From: Candidatus Methylophosphatis haderslevensis
Lineage (GTDB): Bacteria; Pseudomonadota; Gammaproteobacteria; Burkholderiales; Rhodocyclaceae
Direction: 5' to 3'
Length of the DNA: 64,000 nucleotides
Assembly: GCA_016711925.1 (NCBI GenBank)
Contig: JADJSA010000007.1
Coordinates: forward strand, 124,001-188,000
Position numbers and translations under genes: made by a program. Shown here one piece after another: positions 23,824 to 32,800 of this stretch (within the stretch, counting starts at the first letter, position 1; each line of letters starts with the position of its first letter). The notes beneath the pieces were generated by a model. That model saw nothing but the letters and a program-made list of their open reading frames with translations, did not search any database and was not told the DNA's origin.

Positions 23824-24711
23824 ATGCGCGTGACTGTGTAGCCGCGCCTGGCCAGCAATGCCGGCACGCCGCGCGGACCGTACAGGTGCAGCGCGCCGAA
23901 TGCGGCGAAGGTGCCGCCTTGGTCGAGCAGCGGCATCAGCCGCTCGGCGAAGCGTTGGTTGCGCCGGTAGAGCAGGCTGTCGAGAAAGCGCGCGTTGTGC
24001 GGTTCGATCTCCTCGCCGCCGGCCATCAAGTCGCGGTTGAATATCCAGATTGCGGCGAGGTCGCGCGCGAGATAGGCATCGCGCAGGGCGGCGAACGACT
24101 GCTGGATGCGCTCGTAGTTCGCTTCGGCGTGGCGCAGCAGCGCGAGCTGCGATTCCTCGGGCAGATCGTTCATCGCGGCGATCTGCTCGTCGATCGTTTC
24201 GAGGGCGACGATGTCCTTGCCGCGATTTCTTCGCATCGATCAGCAGCAGCTTGTCCAGCACGATGCCGGGCGACTCGGCCGGACGCACCAGGATCAGCAG
24301 CGCCGCCCAGGGTTTGAGGTGCGCCCGCGCATCGCGCGGCATGCCGTGGGCGGCCAGACGTTCGTCATAACGCGGCCAGTCCGCCCCGCCCAGCAGGGTG
24401 TCGAGCCGCGGCTCCAAGCGCACCATGGCGCGCCGAAACCGCGCCACCGCCTCCTGGTCGTCGATCAGTTCCACGGCGAAGCGTTTCGAACGGTCCAGGG
24501 CGCGCTGTACCTGCGGCGCGAGCCGGGTGACCCGTTCGTCATCATCGTGCAGGGTGCCGAAGAGGAAGCTCGGCGCCACGCCCTTGCGCTCGATTCGCCA
24601 GACCAGACCTTTGTCATAGGTCGACGACTCGCGGGAGTCCTGCGCCAGGGCGGTCGCCAGCGTCAAGGCAAGCACGGCGAGGGCGGTGGTCAACAGGCGC
24701 AAGATTGACAT
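23817..24711 (-). pseudogene. TraB/GumN-family protein, single-base frameshift
   Basis: ATG 24711 opens a signal peptide (LRLLTTALAVLALTLATALA), then RIERKGVAPSFLFGTLHDDD with the GTxH motif of the TraB/GumN (PrgY-like) family. The frame holds to about 24235 (LLLIDAKK), after which the homologous continuation RGKDIVALETIDEQIAAMND and the C-terminal GGTFAAFGALHLYGPRG lie in the next frame down to the stop at 23817. Removing one A from the AAA run near 24230 restores D-A-K-N-R-G-K-D-I. The original protein would be about 297 aa. Family members are proposed metal-dependent proteases or adhesins. The frameshift could be a sequencing error. Confidence 0.82.
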
Positions 24712-24846
24712 CGGCGATCCGGACGGCGGGCGGGTCGGCGCAGTTTGGCCGGCACGGCGGCGCCCGTCAATGGCGCGTGGCAGGCTGGCGAACTGCGGGA
24801 GCCGATCCGCAGCAAGGCGGCGCGGATCGGCCGTCGGGGCGAAAAA

Positions 24847-25947
24847 CTAGCCGAAAGCGGGTGGCTGCGCCGACAGTTGTCGCAACAGGTCGTCGGCCGG
24901 CAGAAGCAGCACGGCAGCCACCTGATGATTGCTGGCGGATTCGGCCGGGGCGGCAGCGGGCGCGACGCCCGGATGCGTGTCGCCCCCCAGCACGTCGGCG
25001 GCGAGCAGGGCATTGGCGGGATTGCCGGCGCGCGCAAAGGCAAAGTCGTTGTCGTAGATCGTGCCCGCTGCCGTGAAGGTGCCGCCGCCATCGACGGTCG
25101 CCTTCAAGGTGAATGATTCCGGCGCTTCCGCTTCGAAATCGTCGACGGTCTGCACGCGCAGTTGCAGCGCCTCTTCGCCGGCAGCGACTGTCAGCAGGCC
25201 GTCGCTGCCGATCGCGCTCCATGTGGCGCCGCCGTCGCGCGAGACGTCGAGCGCATTCTGATAATCCTCGCCGGCAAGCGCGCTGCCGTCGGCCACCGTG
25301 AGGCGAATTGTGCCGGCGGTGATCGGCGTGCTGGCGAAGCCGAGGTTGAACACCAGGGGCATGGATTCGGTGTTTTCGGCGTCGGCAATCTTCAGCGCTG
25401 GCAGCGCGCTGTCATTGTCGTCGATCGTGCCTGTGCCGCTATCCGATCCGCCATTGGCGGCCGCGGCGAGGGTGAATTGCTCGGCGGACTCGACGAGCTT
25501 GTCGTCGATGGTGGCGACGCGCACCAGAAAATCGTCGACGTCGGCGCAGACATTCACTGTCCGGCACTCGACGCGGCGCCAGGTGCCGCCGCCGTCGAAC
25601 GACACTTCGAGCGACGAGCGGAAGTCGCTGCCGGCGGTGGCAGTGCCGCCGGCCAGCGCCAGGCTGACTTCAAGCCGGTCGTGGACGGCGCCCGACAGGG
25701 TAACGGAAAAGATCTCGGCATTTCCCTCGATCGCCCGGCTGTCGCCGACCGACAATACCCTGGGCTCCACATAGTCGCGGTTGCAGTATGACGAATCGCC
25801 GTCGCGGTGGTGGTGCCGGTGGCGCTGGTGGCCGCCGCGATCCTCGTCGCGATCCTGGTCGCCACGACTGTGACCGTACCAGCCGGAATGGTCCGACCAG
25901 TCCGATCGGTTGCCGTTGTGCGAATACTTGTGTGAGGCACGTGTCAT
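24847..25947 (-). CDS. Calx-beta domain protein with His/Asp-rich N-terminus
   Basis: 366 aa from ATG 25947 behind GGAGAGA. The first 55 residues are hydrophilic and extremely rich in His, Arg, Asp and Gly (HQRHRHHHRDGDSS). Two Calx-beta-like units follow: about residues 65-175 (VSLALAGGTATAGSDFRSSL ... FTLAAAANGGS ... GTIDDND) and 185-300 (IRLTVADGSALAGEDYQNAL ... GTIYDNDFAF), the acidic ends being typical calcium ligands. No signal peptide or LPXTG-like anchor is seen. If exported, it would need a signal-less route such as type I secretion, which is inference. Confidence 0.75.
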   Translation of the reverse strand: MTRASHKYSHNGNRSDWSDHSGWYGHSRGDQDRDEDRGGHQRHRHHHRDGDSSYCNRDYVEPRVLSVGDSRAIEGNAEIFSVTLSGAVHDRLEVSLALAGGTATAGSDFRSSLEVSFDGGGTWRRVECRTVNVCADVDDFLVRVATIDDKLVESAEQFTLAAAANGGSDSGTGTIDDNDSALPALKIADAENTESMPLVFNLGFASTPITAGTIRLTVADGSALAGEDYQNALDVSRDGGATWSAIGSDGLLTVAAGEEALQLRVQTVDDFEAEAPESFTLKATVDGGGTFTAAGTIYDNDFAFARAGNPANALLAADVLGGDTHPGVAPAAAPAESASNHQVAAVLLLPADDLLRQLSAQPPAFG

Positions 25948-26131
25948 TTTTCTCTCCGTGGTGAGCGGGATGCAACGTGGCGCGAGACCCGCCGAAAGCG
26001 GGCTCGATTATAGGACGCATCGCATCGCGGCGGACGGGCTGCGCGATTCCGTCGTGCAGTGACGACAGCGGGGCGTCGTGCGCCGGAAAGGGAGGAGTCT
26101 ACGGCTGTCGCGGAGTCTGCCGCACGGCGCT

Positions 26132-27028
26132 TCAACAGGCGCGCAGATGCCTGCCGACCGAGAGGGCCGCGCCGAGCCAGCCGAGAACTGCCGCGAACAG
26201 CACCAGCAGCGCCACCTCGGCCGCTTGCGGCCCGCGCAGGACGAAATCGAGCCCGTAGGCGCCGGCCAGTTGCGCAGCGGGTTGGCGCAGCAGCGCCACG
26301 CTGGCGACGACGATCCCCCAGGCCAGCAGGCCGCCGAGCGCGCCCTGCAGCGCGCCGAACCAGTAGAACGGGCGGCGGATGTAGCGGTCGGTCGCGCCGA
26401 GCAGCCGGGATACGCCGATTTCCTCCTTCTGCATCAGGATCTGCAGGCGGATGGTGTTGAAGGTCACCACCACCAGCGCGGTGCCCAGCAGTACGGCGAG
26501 CATCCAGATCGCGGTGTGGCCGATGTTGACCAGCGCGGCCAGCCGCTTTACCCAGGCGGAATCGAGCTGGACATGCTCGACTTTCGGCAGTTTCCCGAAT
26601 TCCGCCTGCAACCGCTCGAACAGTTGCGGGTCTTCGCCCTTGGGCATGGCGATGAAGGCATCGGGGAAGGGGTTGCGCGGCAGCGAATCGAGCACGTCGG
26701 CCAGCCCCTCGGACTCGCGCAGCCGCGCCAGCGCGGCTTCGCGCGAAACGAAACTGACCTTTTCGATGTCGGCGTGCTTGTTCAATCGCGCTTCGATTTC
26801 GGCGACCTCGGCTTTCGAGGCATCGAGCGCCAGGAACAGGCTGATCTGCGGCGTGCCCGAGACATCGCGGGCCAGGCCGAGAAAGCTCGACAGCAGCACC
26901 TGGCCGCCCGCCGGCAGCGCCAGCGCGATGCCGATCACCAGCGCCGAGAGCAGCGTGCTCAACGGTGCGCCGGCCAGGCGCCGCACGGCGCGCGCGAAGG
27001 CCCGCGCCTGCTGCGCGAACCAGTTCAT
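26132..27028 (-). CDS. ftsX: Cell division protein FtsX
   Basis: 298 aa. The N-terminal TM segment (TLLSALVIGIALALPAGGQV) is followed by an extracytoplasmic domain with ISLFLALDASKAEVAEIEAR, then three more TM segments (TAIWMLAVLLGTALVVVTFN, ALGGLLAWGIVVASVALL, VALLVLFAAVLGWLGAALSV). With FtsE it forms the ABC-like complex that activates murein hydrolases at the septum. Its start overlaps the ftsE stop by 4 bp, in the conserved order ftsY-ftsE-ftsX. Confidence 0.95.
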   Translation of the reverse strand: MNWFAQQARAFARAVRRLAGAPLSTLLSALVIGIALALPAGGQVLLSSFLGLARDVSGTPQISLFLALDASKAEVAEIEARLNKHADIEKVSFVSREAALARLRESEGLADVLDSLPRNPFPDAFIAMPKGEDPQLFERLQAEFGKLPKVEHVQLDSAWVKRLAALVNIGHTAIWMLAVLLGTALVVVTFNTIRLQILMQKEEIGVSRLLGATDRYIRRPFYWFGALQGALGGLLAWGIVVASVALLRQPAAQLAGAYGLDFVLRGPQAAEVALLVLFAAVLGWLGAALSVGRHLRAC

Positions 27029-27678
27029 TGCACCAGTCTCCCGCCGGCCAGCTCGATGCGCCGCGGCTGGTAGTCGGCGAACACCCCGATGTCATGGGTG
27101 GCGACGATCACCGTGACGCCGGCCTGGTTGAACGAGCGGAACAGCTCGGCGATCTCGCGCGCGTAGTCGAGATCGAGAAAGGCTGTCGGTTCGTCGGCAA
27201 TCAGGATCGACGGCTTGTTTACGATCGCCCGCGCGATTGCCAGCCGCTGCTGCTCGCCGCCCGAGAGCGCGAGCGGCATCTCTTTGCCGCGGCCGGCCAG
27301 CCCGACCCGTTCGAGCGCCGTCTGCGCGCGCTTTGCCGCATCCCTGGCCGGATGGCCGCTGATCGCCAGCGGCAGCATGACATTGTCGAACGCATTGCGG
27401 TCGGTGAGCAGCGTCTGCTCCTGCAGCACCAGGCCGAGATTGCGGCGAAAGTAGGGTATCGCCGCGCGCTTGAGCGAGCCGACATCGACGCCATTGACGC
27501 TCACCCGGCCGGCGCTCGGCCGCTCGAGCACCGGCACCATGCGGATCAGCGTGCTCTTGCCGGCGCCCGAATGGCCGATCAGCAGCGCGAATTCGCCCTG
27601 TTCGATGTCGAGCGAGACGCCGGCCAGCGCATCGTGTCCGCCGGGATAGCGCTTGGCGACGCCTTCGAAGCGGATCAT
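27025..27678 (-). CDS. ftsE: Cell division ATP-binding protein FtsE
   Basis: 217 aa. MIRFEGVAKRYPGGHDALAG is the FtsE N-terminus. Walker A IGHSGAGKSTLIRM, signature LALSGGEQQRLAIARAI, Walker B ILIADEPTAFLD and H-loop VIVATHDI are all present. It drives FtsX at the division septum. Start and stop overlap ftsY and ftsX respectively by ATGA junctions, so the three are co-translated. Confidence 0.96.
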   Translation of the reverse strand: MIRFEGVAKRYPGGHDALAGVSLDIEQGEFALLIGHSGAGKSTLIRMVPVLERPSAGRVSVNGVDVGSLKRAAIPYFRRNLGLVLQEQTLLTDRNAFDNVMLPLAISGHPARDAAKRAQTALERVGLAGRGKEMPLALSGGEQQRLAIARAIVNKPSILIADEPTAFLDLDYAREIAELFRSFNQAGVTVIVATHDIGVFADYQPRRIELAGGRLVQ

Positions 27679-28706
27679 TCGTTGCCGTCGGTGCCGAGCA
27701 ATGCCGCCACGAACTCGGCCGCCTTGAACGGTTGCAGGTCGTCGATCGCTTCGCCGACGCCGATGTAGCGCAGGGCCTTCGGCTGTTGCCTGGCGATGGC
27801 GGCCAGCACGCCGCCCTTGGCAGTGCCGTCGAGCTTGGTGACGATCAGCCCACTCACGCCGGCCGCGGCATCGAAGGCCTTGACCTGCGCCAGCGCGTTC
27901 TGGCCGATGTTGGCATCGAGCACCAGCAGCACTTCATGCGGGCCGGTCGGATCGGCCTTTGCGATCACCCGGCGCACCTTGGCGATTTCTTCCATCAGGT
28001 GCAGTTGCGTCGGCAGGCGGCCGGCCGTATCGGCCAGCACGACGTCGATGCCGCGCGCCTTGGCGGCCTGGATCGCATCGAAGATCACCGCCGCCGGGTC
28101 GCCGCCATCCTGCGCGATCACGGTGACATCGTTGCGCCGGCCCCATTCGACCAGTTGTTCGCGCGCCGCGGCGCGAAAGGTGTCGCCGGCGGCCAGCAGC
28201 ACGCTCTTGCCCTGCGCCTGGAAGTGATGCGCGAGCTTGCCGATCGAGGTGGTCTTGCCCGAACCATTGACGCCCGCGATCATGATGATGAACGGCTTGG
28301 CGCTCGACAGGTCGAGCGGCCGCTCGAGCGGCGCGAGCAGCGCCGTCAACGCCTCGGCCAGCGCGCCGCGGAGCTGCTCGCCGGATTCCAGCTTGTCGCG
28401 CCGGACGCGCGTGCGCAGTTCGGCGAGCAGGAATTGCGTCGCGTCTACGCCGCAATCGGCCATCAGCAGAGTGGATTCGAGCTCCTCGAACAGCGCCTCG
28501 TCGATCCTGGTGCGGCGGAACAGGTCGCCGACCGGCGTGCTGAGCGTGGCCCGGGTGCGCGACAGTCCGGCCCGCAGGCGGTCTTTCCAGGACGGGCGCT
28601 TGTCTTCCGGTGCGGCGGGGGCGGGCGCCTTGGCGGTGGCCTCGGCGGGCGATTGCGCGGCGTCTTCCGCGCTGCCAGATTTTTTCAGGAAACCAAAAAT
28701 GCTCAC
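27675..28706 (-). CDS. ftsY: Signal recognition particle receptor FtsY
   Basis: 343 aa from a GTG at 28706 giving VSIFGFLKKSGSAEDAAQ; no ATG is suitably placed. A short acidic/Ala-rich A domain is followed by the N domain (LRAGLSRTRATLSTPVGDLF) and the SRP GTPase: G1 GVNGSGKTTSIGKLAHHF (near 144), LLAAGDTFRAAAREQL, G3 DTAGRLPTQ, G4 TKLDGTAKGG. It docks SRP-ribosome complexes at the membrane. First gene of ftsYEX, divergent from the M16 peptidase pair. Confidence 0.95.
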   Translation of the reverse strand: MSIFGFLKKSGSAEDAAQSPAEATAKAPAPAAPEDKRPSWKDRLRAGLSRTRATLSTPVGDLFRRTRIDEALFEELESTLLMADCGVDATQFLLAELRTRVRRDKLESGEQLRGALAEALTALLAPLERPLDLSSAKPFIIMIAGVNGSGKTTSIGKLAHHFQAQGKSVLLAAGDTFRAAAREQLVEWGRRNDVTVIAQDGGDPAAVIFDAIQAAKARGIDVVLADTAGRLPTQLHLMEEIAKVRRVIAKADPTGPHEVLLVLDANIGQNALAQVKAFDAAAGVSGLIVTKLDGTAKGGVLAAIARQQPKALRYIGVGEAIDDLQPFKAAEFVAALLGTDGNE

Positions 28707-28740
28707 GGGTGGTCTGACTGCTTCGGATCGGGGGGTGACA

Positions 28741-28783
28741 CGGAATGATGATTCCGGCTTAAGATGCCCGCGGCCGGGCATCT
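28741..28783. promoter_or_regulatory. Two adjacent inverted repeats between ftsY and the M16 operon
   Basis: CGGAAT-GATG-ATTCCG (28741-28756) and AGATGCCCG-CGGC-CGGGCATCT (28762-28783) are perfect palindromes 5 bp apart in the divergent intergenic space. They could be operator sites or hairpins in one of the leaders; neither has a T-run. Confidence 0.45.
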
Positions 28784-28853
28784 GCGGAGCGGATTTTATC
28801 AGACGCATCCCCGGCCCACGGTCGATCATCCTGGTTTACTTTCGCGGAGCATC

Positions 28854-30224
28854 ATGAAACGAATCCTGAAAACAGGCATCGCGCTGGCTGCGCTGGCCGC
28901 CTTGCCGGCGCAGGCCAATCCCTTCGAGACCATGCTGCCCAACGGCATGCGCGTGATCGTCAAGGAAGACCGCCGCGCGCCATCGGTGGTGCACATGGTC
29001 TGGTACAAGGTGGGCGCGATCGACGAGGTGGATGGCACCTCGGGCGTGGCCCACGTGCTCGAACACATGATGTTCAAGGGCACCAAGAACCTCAAGCCGG
29101 GCGAGTTCAACCAGCGCGTGGCGCGTGCCGGCGGGCGCGACAACGCGTTCACCAGCCACGATTACACGGCGTATTTCCAGCAGGTGCCCAAGCGCGCGCT
29201 GCCGGAAATGATGAAACTCGAGTCGGACCGCATGGAGAACCTGATCGTCAGCGACGAGGAGTTTGCCAAGGAGATAAAGGTGGTGATGGAAGAACGCCGC
29301 CTGCGCACCGAGGACAGGCCGCAGGCGTTGGTGTATGAGGCGCTGATGTCGGCCGCATTCCAGGCGCATCCTTACCGGCGGCCGATCGTCGGCTGGATGA
29401 ATGATCTGGAGAACATGACGGGCTCGGACGCGCGCGACTGGTATCACCGCTGGTACGCGCCGAACAACGCGACCCTGGTGGTAGTGGGCGATGTCGCGCA
29501 CGAGGAGGTGTTCAAGCTCGCCGCCGACACTTACGGCAGGGACAAGAAGCGCGAGTCGCTGCCGGTGCGCAAGCCGCAGGTCGAGCCGGAGCAGACCGGC
29601 ATCAAGCGGGTGAACGTCAAGGCGCCCGCGGAACTGCCCTACATGTTGATGGCGTGGAAGGCGCCGAAGCTGGTCGACATCGAAAAGGATCGCGATCCGT
29701 ATGCGCTGGAGATTCTCGCCGGTGTGCTCGACGGCCACGCCGCATCGCGCTTTGCCAGGAATCTGGTGCGCGGCTCGCAGATCGCGCAGCAGGCCGGCGC
29801 CGGCTATGACGGCACGCTGCGCGGCGAGGCGACCTTCCTGCTCGACGGCACGCCGGCGCCCGGCAAGACGCTGCCCGAACTCGAGCAGGCCCTGCGCGCC
29901 GAGATCGCGCGGGTGCAGAAGGAGGGCGTCTCGCAACAGGAACTCGAGCGCGTCAAGGTGCAAGTGGTCGCGGCGCAGACCTACAAGCGCGATTCGCTGT
30001 TCGCGCAGGCGATGGAGATCGGCCAGAGCGAAGTGATCGGTCTGGGCTGGCGCTCGATCGATCGCGAGATCGAGCAATTGCGCAGCGTCACCCCGGCCGA
30101 GGTGCAGGCGGTGGCGACCCGCTATCTCAAGGACGACACGCTGACCATCGCCACGCTCGACCCGCAGCCGGTCACCGACAAGAAGCCGCGCGCCGCCCCG
30201 GCCGGCATGCGCCATACCAACTGA
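28854..30224 (+). CDS. M16-family zinc peptidase (catalytic subunit)
   Basis: 456 aa from ATG 28854 with CGGAG upstream. A signal peptide covers residues 1-21 (IALAALAALPAQA). The inverted zinc motif HVLEHMMF (HxxEH) lies at about residues 67-71 and the distal Glu in VVMEERRLRTED near 144. RIGKR-type second-domain features follow. It is a periplasmic pitrilysin/insulinase-type peptidase. It is followed 17 bp later by a non-catalytic M16 partner; such tandem pairs usually form heterodimers. Confidence 0.93.
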   Translation: MKRILKTGIALAALAALPAQANPFETMLPNGMRVIVKEDRRAPSVVHMVWYKVGAIDEVDGTSGVAHVLEHMMFKGTKNLKPGEFNQRVARAGGRDNAFTSHDYTAYFQQVPKRALPEMMKLESDRMENLIVSDEEFAKEIKVVMEERRLRTEDRPQALVYEALMSAAFQAHPYRRPIVGWMNDLENMTGSDARDWYHRWYAPNNATLVVVGDVAHEEVFKLAADTYGRDKKRESLPVRKPQVEPEQTGIKRVNVKAPAELPYMLMAWKAPKLVDIEKDRDPYALEILAGVLDGHAASRFARNLVRGSQIAQQAGAGYDGTLRGEATFLLDGTPAPGKTLPELEQALRAEIARVQKEGVSQQELERVKVQVVAAQTYKRDSLFAQAMEIGQSEVIGLGWRSIDREIEQLRSVTPAEVQAVATRYLKDDTLTIATLDPQPVTDKKPRAAPAGMRHTN

Positions 30225-30241
30225 GCAAACGAGCGAAAGAC

Positions 30242-31534
30242 ATGAACCGATTCTTCATCGCAGCGTTGCTGTGCCTGCTGCCGCCGCTGGCCCAGGCCGG
30301 CGTCATTATCCAGAACTGGGTCGCGGCATCGGGCGCGCGCGTCTATTTCGTCGAAAGCCACGACCTGCCGATCGTCGATCTGTCGATCGACTTCGCGGCG
30401 GGCACCGCCTACGATTCTGCGGATAAGGCGGGTCTGGCCGCCTTCACGCGCGGCCTGCTCGATGCCGGCGCCGGCAATCTCGACGAGGAGGCGATCGCCG
30501 AGAAGCAGGTCGACACCGGCGCACAACTCGGCGGCCACACCGACCTCGACCGCTCGGGCGTGTCGCTGCGCACGCTGTCGAGCGCCAGGGAGCGCGATGC
30601 GGCGGTCGACCTGGTGCGACTGCTGCTGGCGCAGCCGACATTCCCGCAGGCGGTGTTCGAGCGCGAGAAGGGCCGCAGCATCGCGGCGATCAAGGAATCG
30701 GAAACCCAGCCGGCTTCGATTGCCGCCAAGCGCTTTGCCAGGGGGCTCTATCCGACCCACCCCTACGGCCAGACGGCGACCGCGGAATCGGTGGGACGCA
30801 TCAGCCGCGACGACGTGGCGAAGTTCCACCGCAGCTTCTTCACCGCGTCGCGCGCAGTGGTGGCGATCGTCGGCGACCTGACGCGCGCCGAGGCCGATGC
30901 AATCGTCCTGCGACTGACCGAAGGGCTGCCCAAGTCGGACAACAGCGCGGTGATTGCGCCACCGGCGGCGCCCAGAGCCGAGACCATCCGCGTCAGCCAT
31001 CCTTCGCAGCAGAGCCACATCCAGGTCGGCATGCCGGTGCTGAAGCGCGGCGACCCGGATTTCTTCCCGCTGGTGGTGGGCAACTATGTGCTTGGTGGCG
31101 GCGGCTTCGTCTCGCGGCTGATGAAGGAGGTGCGCGAGAAACGCGGCTTCGCCTACAGCGTGGCGAGCTACTTCCAGCCGCAACAGGTGGAAGGCCCGTT
31201 CCAGATCGGCCTGCAAACCAAGAACGAGCAGGCCGACGAGGCGCTCAAGGTGGCGCGCGAAACGCTCGAAAGTTTCCTCAAACAGGGTCCGACAGAAGAC
31301 GAACTCAGGGGCGCCAAGCAGAACATCACCGACGGCTTCGTGCTGCGGCTGGACAGCAACCGCAAGATTCTCGACCAGGTGGCGGTGATCGCCTTCTACC
31401 AGCTGCCGCTGACCTACCTCGACGATTACACCCGGCAGGTCGAGAAAGTCACCGCGCAGCAGATTCGCGAGGCCTTCTCCCGTCGCGTGCGGCCCGGCGA
31501 CATGGTGACGGTGGTGGTTGGCGGCGGAGCCTGA
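30242..31534 (+). CDS. M16-family protein lacking the zinc motif (partner subunit)
   Basis: 430 aa. Signal peptide at residues 1-19 (FFIAALLCLLPPLAQA). It is clearly M16-like (LPIVDLSIDFAAGTAYDSAD, GLAAFTRGLLDAGAGNLDEE, FVSRLMKEVREKRGFAYSVA), but where HxxEH should be it reads TRGLLDAG, so no zinc can be bound. The C-terminal R/Y substrate-binding features (REKRGFAYSV) are kept. It probably forms the non-catalytic half of the heterodimer with the upstream peptidase. Confidence 0.92.
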   Translation: MNRFFIAALLCLLPPLAQAGVIIQNWVAASGARVYFVESHDLPIVDLSIDFAAGTAYDSADKAGLAAFTRGLLDAGAGNLDEEAIAEKQVDTGAQLGGHTDLDRSGVSLRTLSSARERDAAVDLVRLLLAQPTFPQAVFEREKGRSIAAIKESETQPASIAAKRFARGLYPTHPYGQTATAESVGRISRDDVAKFHRSFFTASRAVVAIVGDLTRAEADAIVLRLTEGLPKSDNSAVIAPPAAPRAETIRVSHPSQQSHIQVGMPVLKRGDPDFFPLVVGNYVLGGGGFVSRLMKEVREKRGFAYSVASYFQPQQVEGPFQIGLQTKNEQADEALKVARETLESFLKQGPTEDELRGAKQNITDGFVLRLDSNRKILDQVAVIAFYQLPLTYLDDYTRQVEKVTAQQIREAFSRRVRPGDMVTVVVGGGA

Positions 31535-31549
31535 GCTACGCGCCACCGT

Positions 31550-31675
31550 GCTGCAAGCCGCGCCAGTGCTCGATCTGCGGCATGCCATGGCTGGGAGCGC
31601 CAATCCATGCGGCTCGCGGCGATGGCACCTTGCAGATCGCCATTCCATGCGGCTTTCAGGCCTGCATGCGGGCGC
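31550..31675. repeat. Dispersed palindromic repeat, copy 6
   Basis: Between the M16 partner stop and the rsmD start. Two right-arm cores are visible (GAGCGCCAATCCATGCGGC at 31596-31614, and AGATCGCCATTCCATGCGGC at 31634-31653) after a degenerate left arm beginning CTGCAAGCCGC at 31550. Confidence 0.75.
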
Positions 31676-31690
31676 AACTTCGCCGGCTCG

Positions 31691-32242
31691 ATGAGTCGCA
31701 TCCGCATCATCGGCGGCACCTGGCGCAGCCGCCTGCTCGATGTCGCCGCGCTGCCCGGCCTGCGGCCGACGCCCGACCGGGTGCGCGAGACGCTGTTCAA
31801 CTGGCTCGGCCAGAATCTCGACGGTCTGCGTTGTCTCGACCTGTTCGCTGGCAGCGGCGTGCTCGGCTTCGAGGCCGCCTCGCGCGGCGCGGCCCAGGTG
31901 ACGATGGTCGAACGCGACCCCCGGGCGCTGGCGCAGCTCGAGGCCAACGCCGCCCGGCTCGGCGCATCGAACGTCGCGATCCGCCGCGCCGATGCCCTCG
32001 ATTTCCTGCGCCGCGGCGCGCTCGACAGCCCGCACGGCTACGATCTGGTGTTCCTCGATCCGCCCTATCGGCAGGGCTGGCTCGATCGGGTCGAACCGCT
32101 GCTCGACGGCGTGCTGGCCGCCGATGCCGCGATCTATGTCGAGGCCGAGCAGGCGGTGGAACGGCTCGGCGCACGCCGCGCGGTACGCAGCGGGCGCGCC
32201 GGTCAGGTGTTTTTTCAGTTGCTTGAACCCGACAGTTCGTGA
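31691..32242 (+). CDS. rsmD: 16S rRNA (guanine-966-N2)-methyltransferase RsmD
   Basis: 183 aa from ATG 31691. MSRIRIIGGTWRSRLLDVAA is the standard RsmD N-terminus. The SAM loop is LDLFAGSGVLGFEAASRGAA, and the catalytic motif is VFLDPPYRQGW (DPPY, near residue 122). It methylates G966 of 16S rRNA during small-subunit assembly. The neighbouring coaD and the preceding M16 genes are in the order commonly seen in betaproteobacteria. Confidence 0.95.
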   Translation: MSRIRIIGGTWRSRLLDVAALPGLRPTPDRVRETLFNWLGQNLDGLRCLDLFAGSGVLGFEAASRGAAQVTMVERDPRALAQLEANAARLGASNVAIRRADALDFLRRGALDSPHGYDLVFLDPPYRQGWLDRVEPLLDGVLAADAAIYVEAEQAVERLGARRAVRSGRAGQVFFQLLEPDSS

Positions 32243-32285
32243 GAGATTCCCGGCGCAGGGCCAAACCAACAGCGCGGGAGTCGTC

Positions 32286-32780
32286 TTGAAAGGCAAAATC
32301 GCAATCTATTCGGGTACCTTCGACCCCTTCACCAAGGGACACGAGGATCTGGTGCGCAGGGCGGCCCGGCTGTTCGGCCGGATCATCGTGGCGGTGGCCG
32401 ACAGCAAGTCCAAGCGGCCGCTGTTCGGCCCCGACGAGCGGGTAGCGATGGTGCGCGAGATCCTGCGCGACTGCGAGAACATCGAGGTCAAGAGTTTCAG
32501 TTGCCTGCTGATGGAATTTCTGCGCCAGCACGGCGCCCAGGTGATCGTGCGCGGTCTGCGCGCGGTGTCCGACTTCGAGTACGAATTCCAGATGGCCGGC
32601 ATGAACCGCAGCCTGCATCCGGATGTCGAAACCGTGTTCCTGACGCCGGGCGAGCAGTACATGTTCCTGTCCGCCACGATGGTGCGGGAGATCGCCTCGC
32701 TCGGCGGCGATGTGAGCAAGTTCGTGCAGCCAGTTGTCGCCGCCAGGCTGCGCGACAGGTTCGGCACGGCGACGGCATAG
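32286..32780 (+). CDS. coaD: Phosphopantetheine adenylyltransferase
   Basis: 164 aa from a TTG at 32286 preceded by GGGAG; no ATG fits before the first conserved residues KGKIAIYSGTFDPFTKGHED. The TxGH nucleotidyltransferase motif is TKGH. VIVRGLRAVSDFEYEFQMAG and the ATP-binding LSATMVREI complete the family pattern. It converts 4'-phosphopantetheine to dephospho-CoA, the penultimate step of coenzyme A synthesis. Confidence 0.95.
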   Translation: MKGKIAIYSGTFDPFTKGHEDLVRRAARLFGRIIVAVADSKSKRPLFGPDERVAMVREILRDCENIEVKSFSCLLMEFLRQHGAQVIVRGLRAVSDFEYEFQMAGMNRSLHPDVETVFLTPGEQYMFLSATMVREIASLGGDVSKFVQPVVAARLRDRFGTATA

Positions 32781-32800
32781 CCGCATTCGAGGAAACCGGC

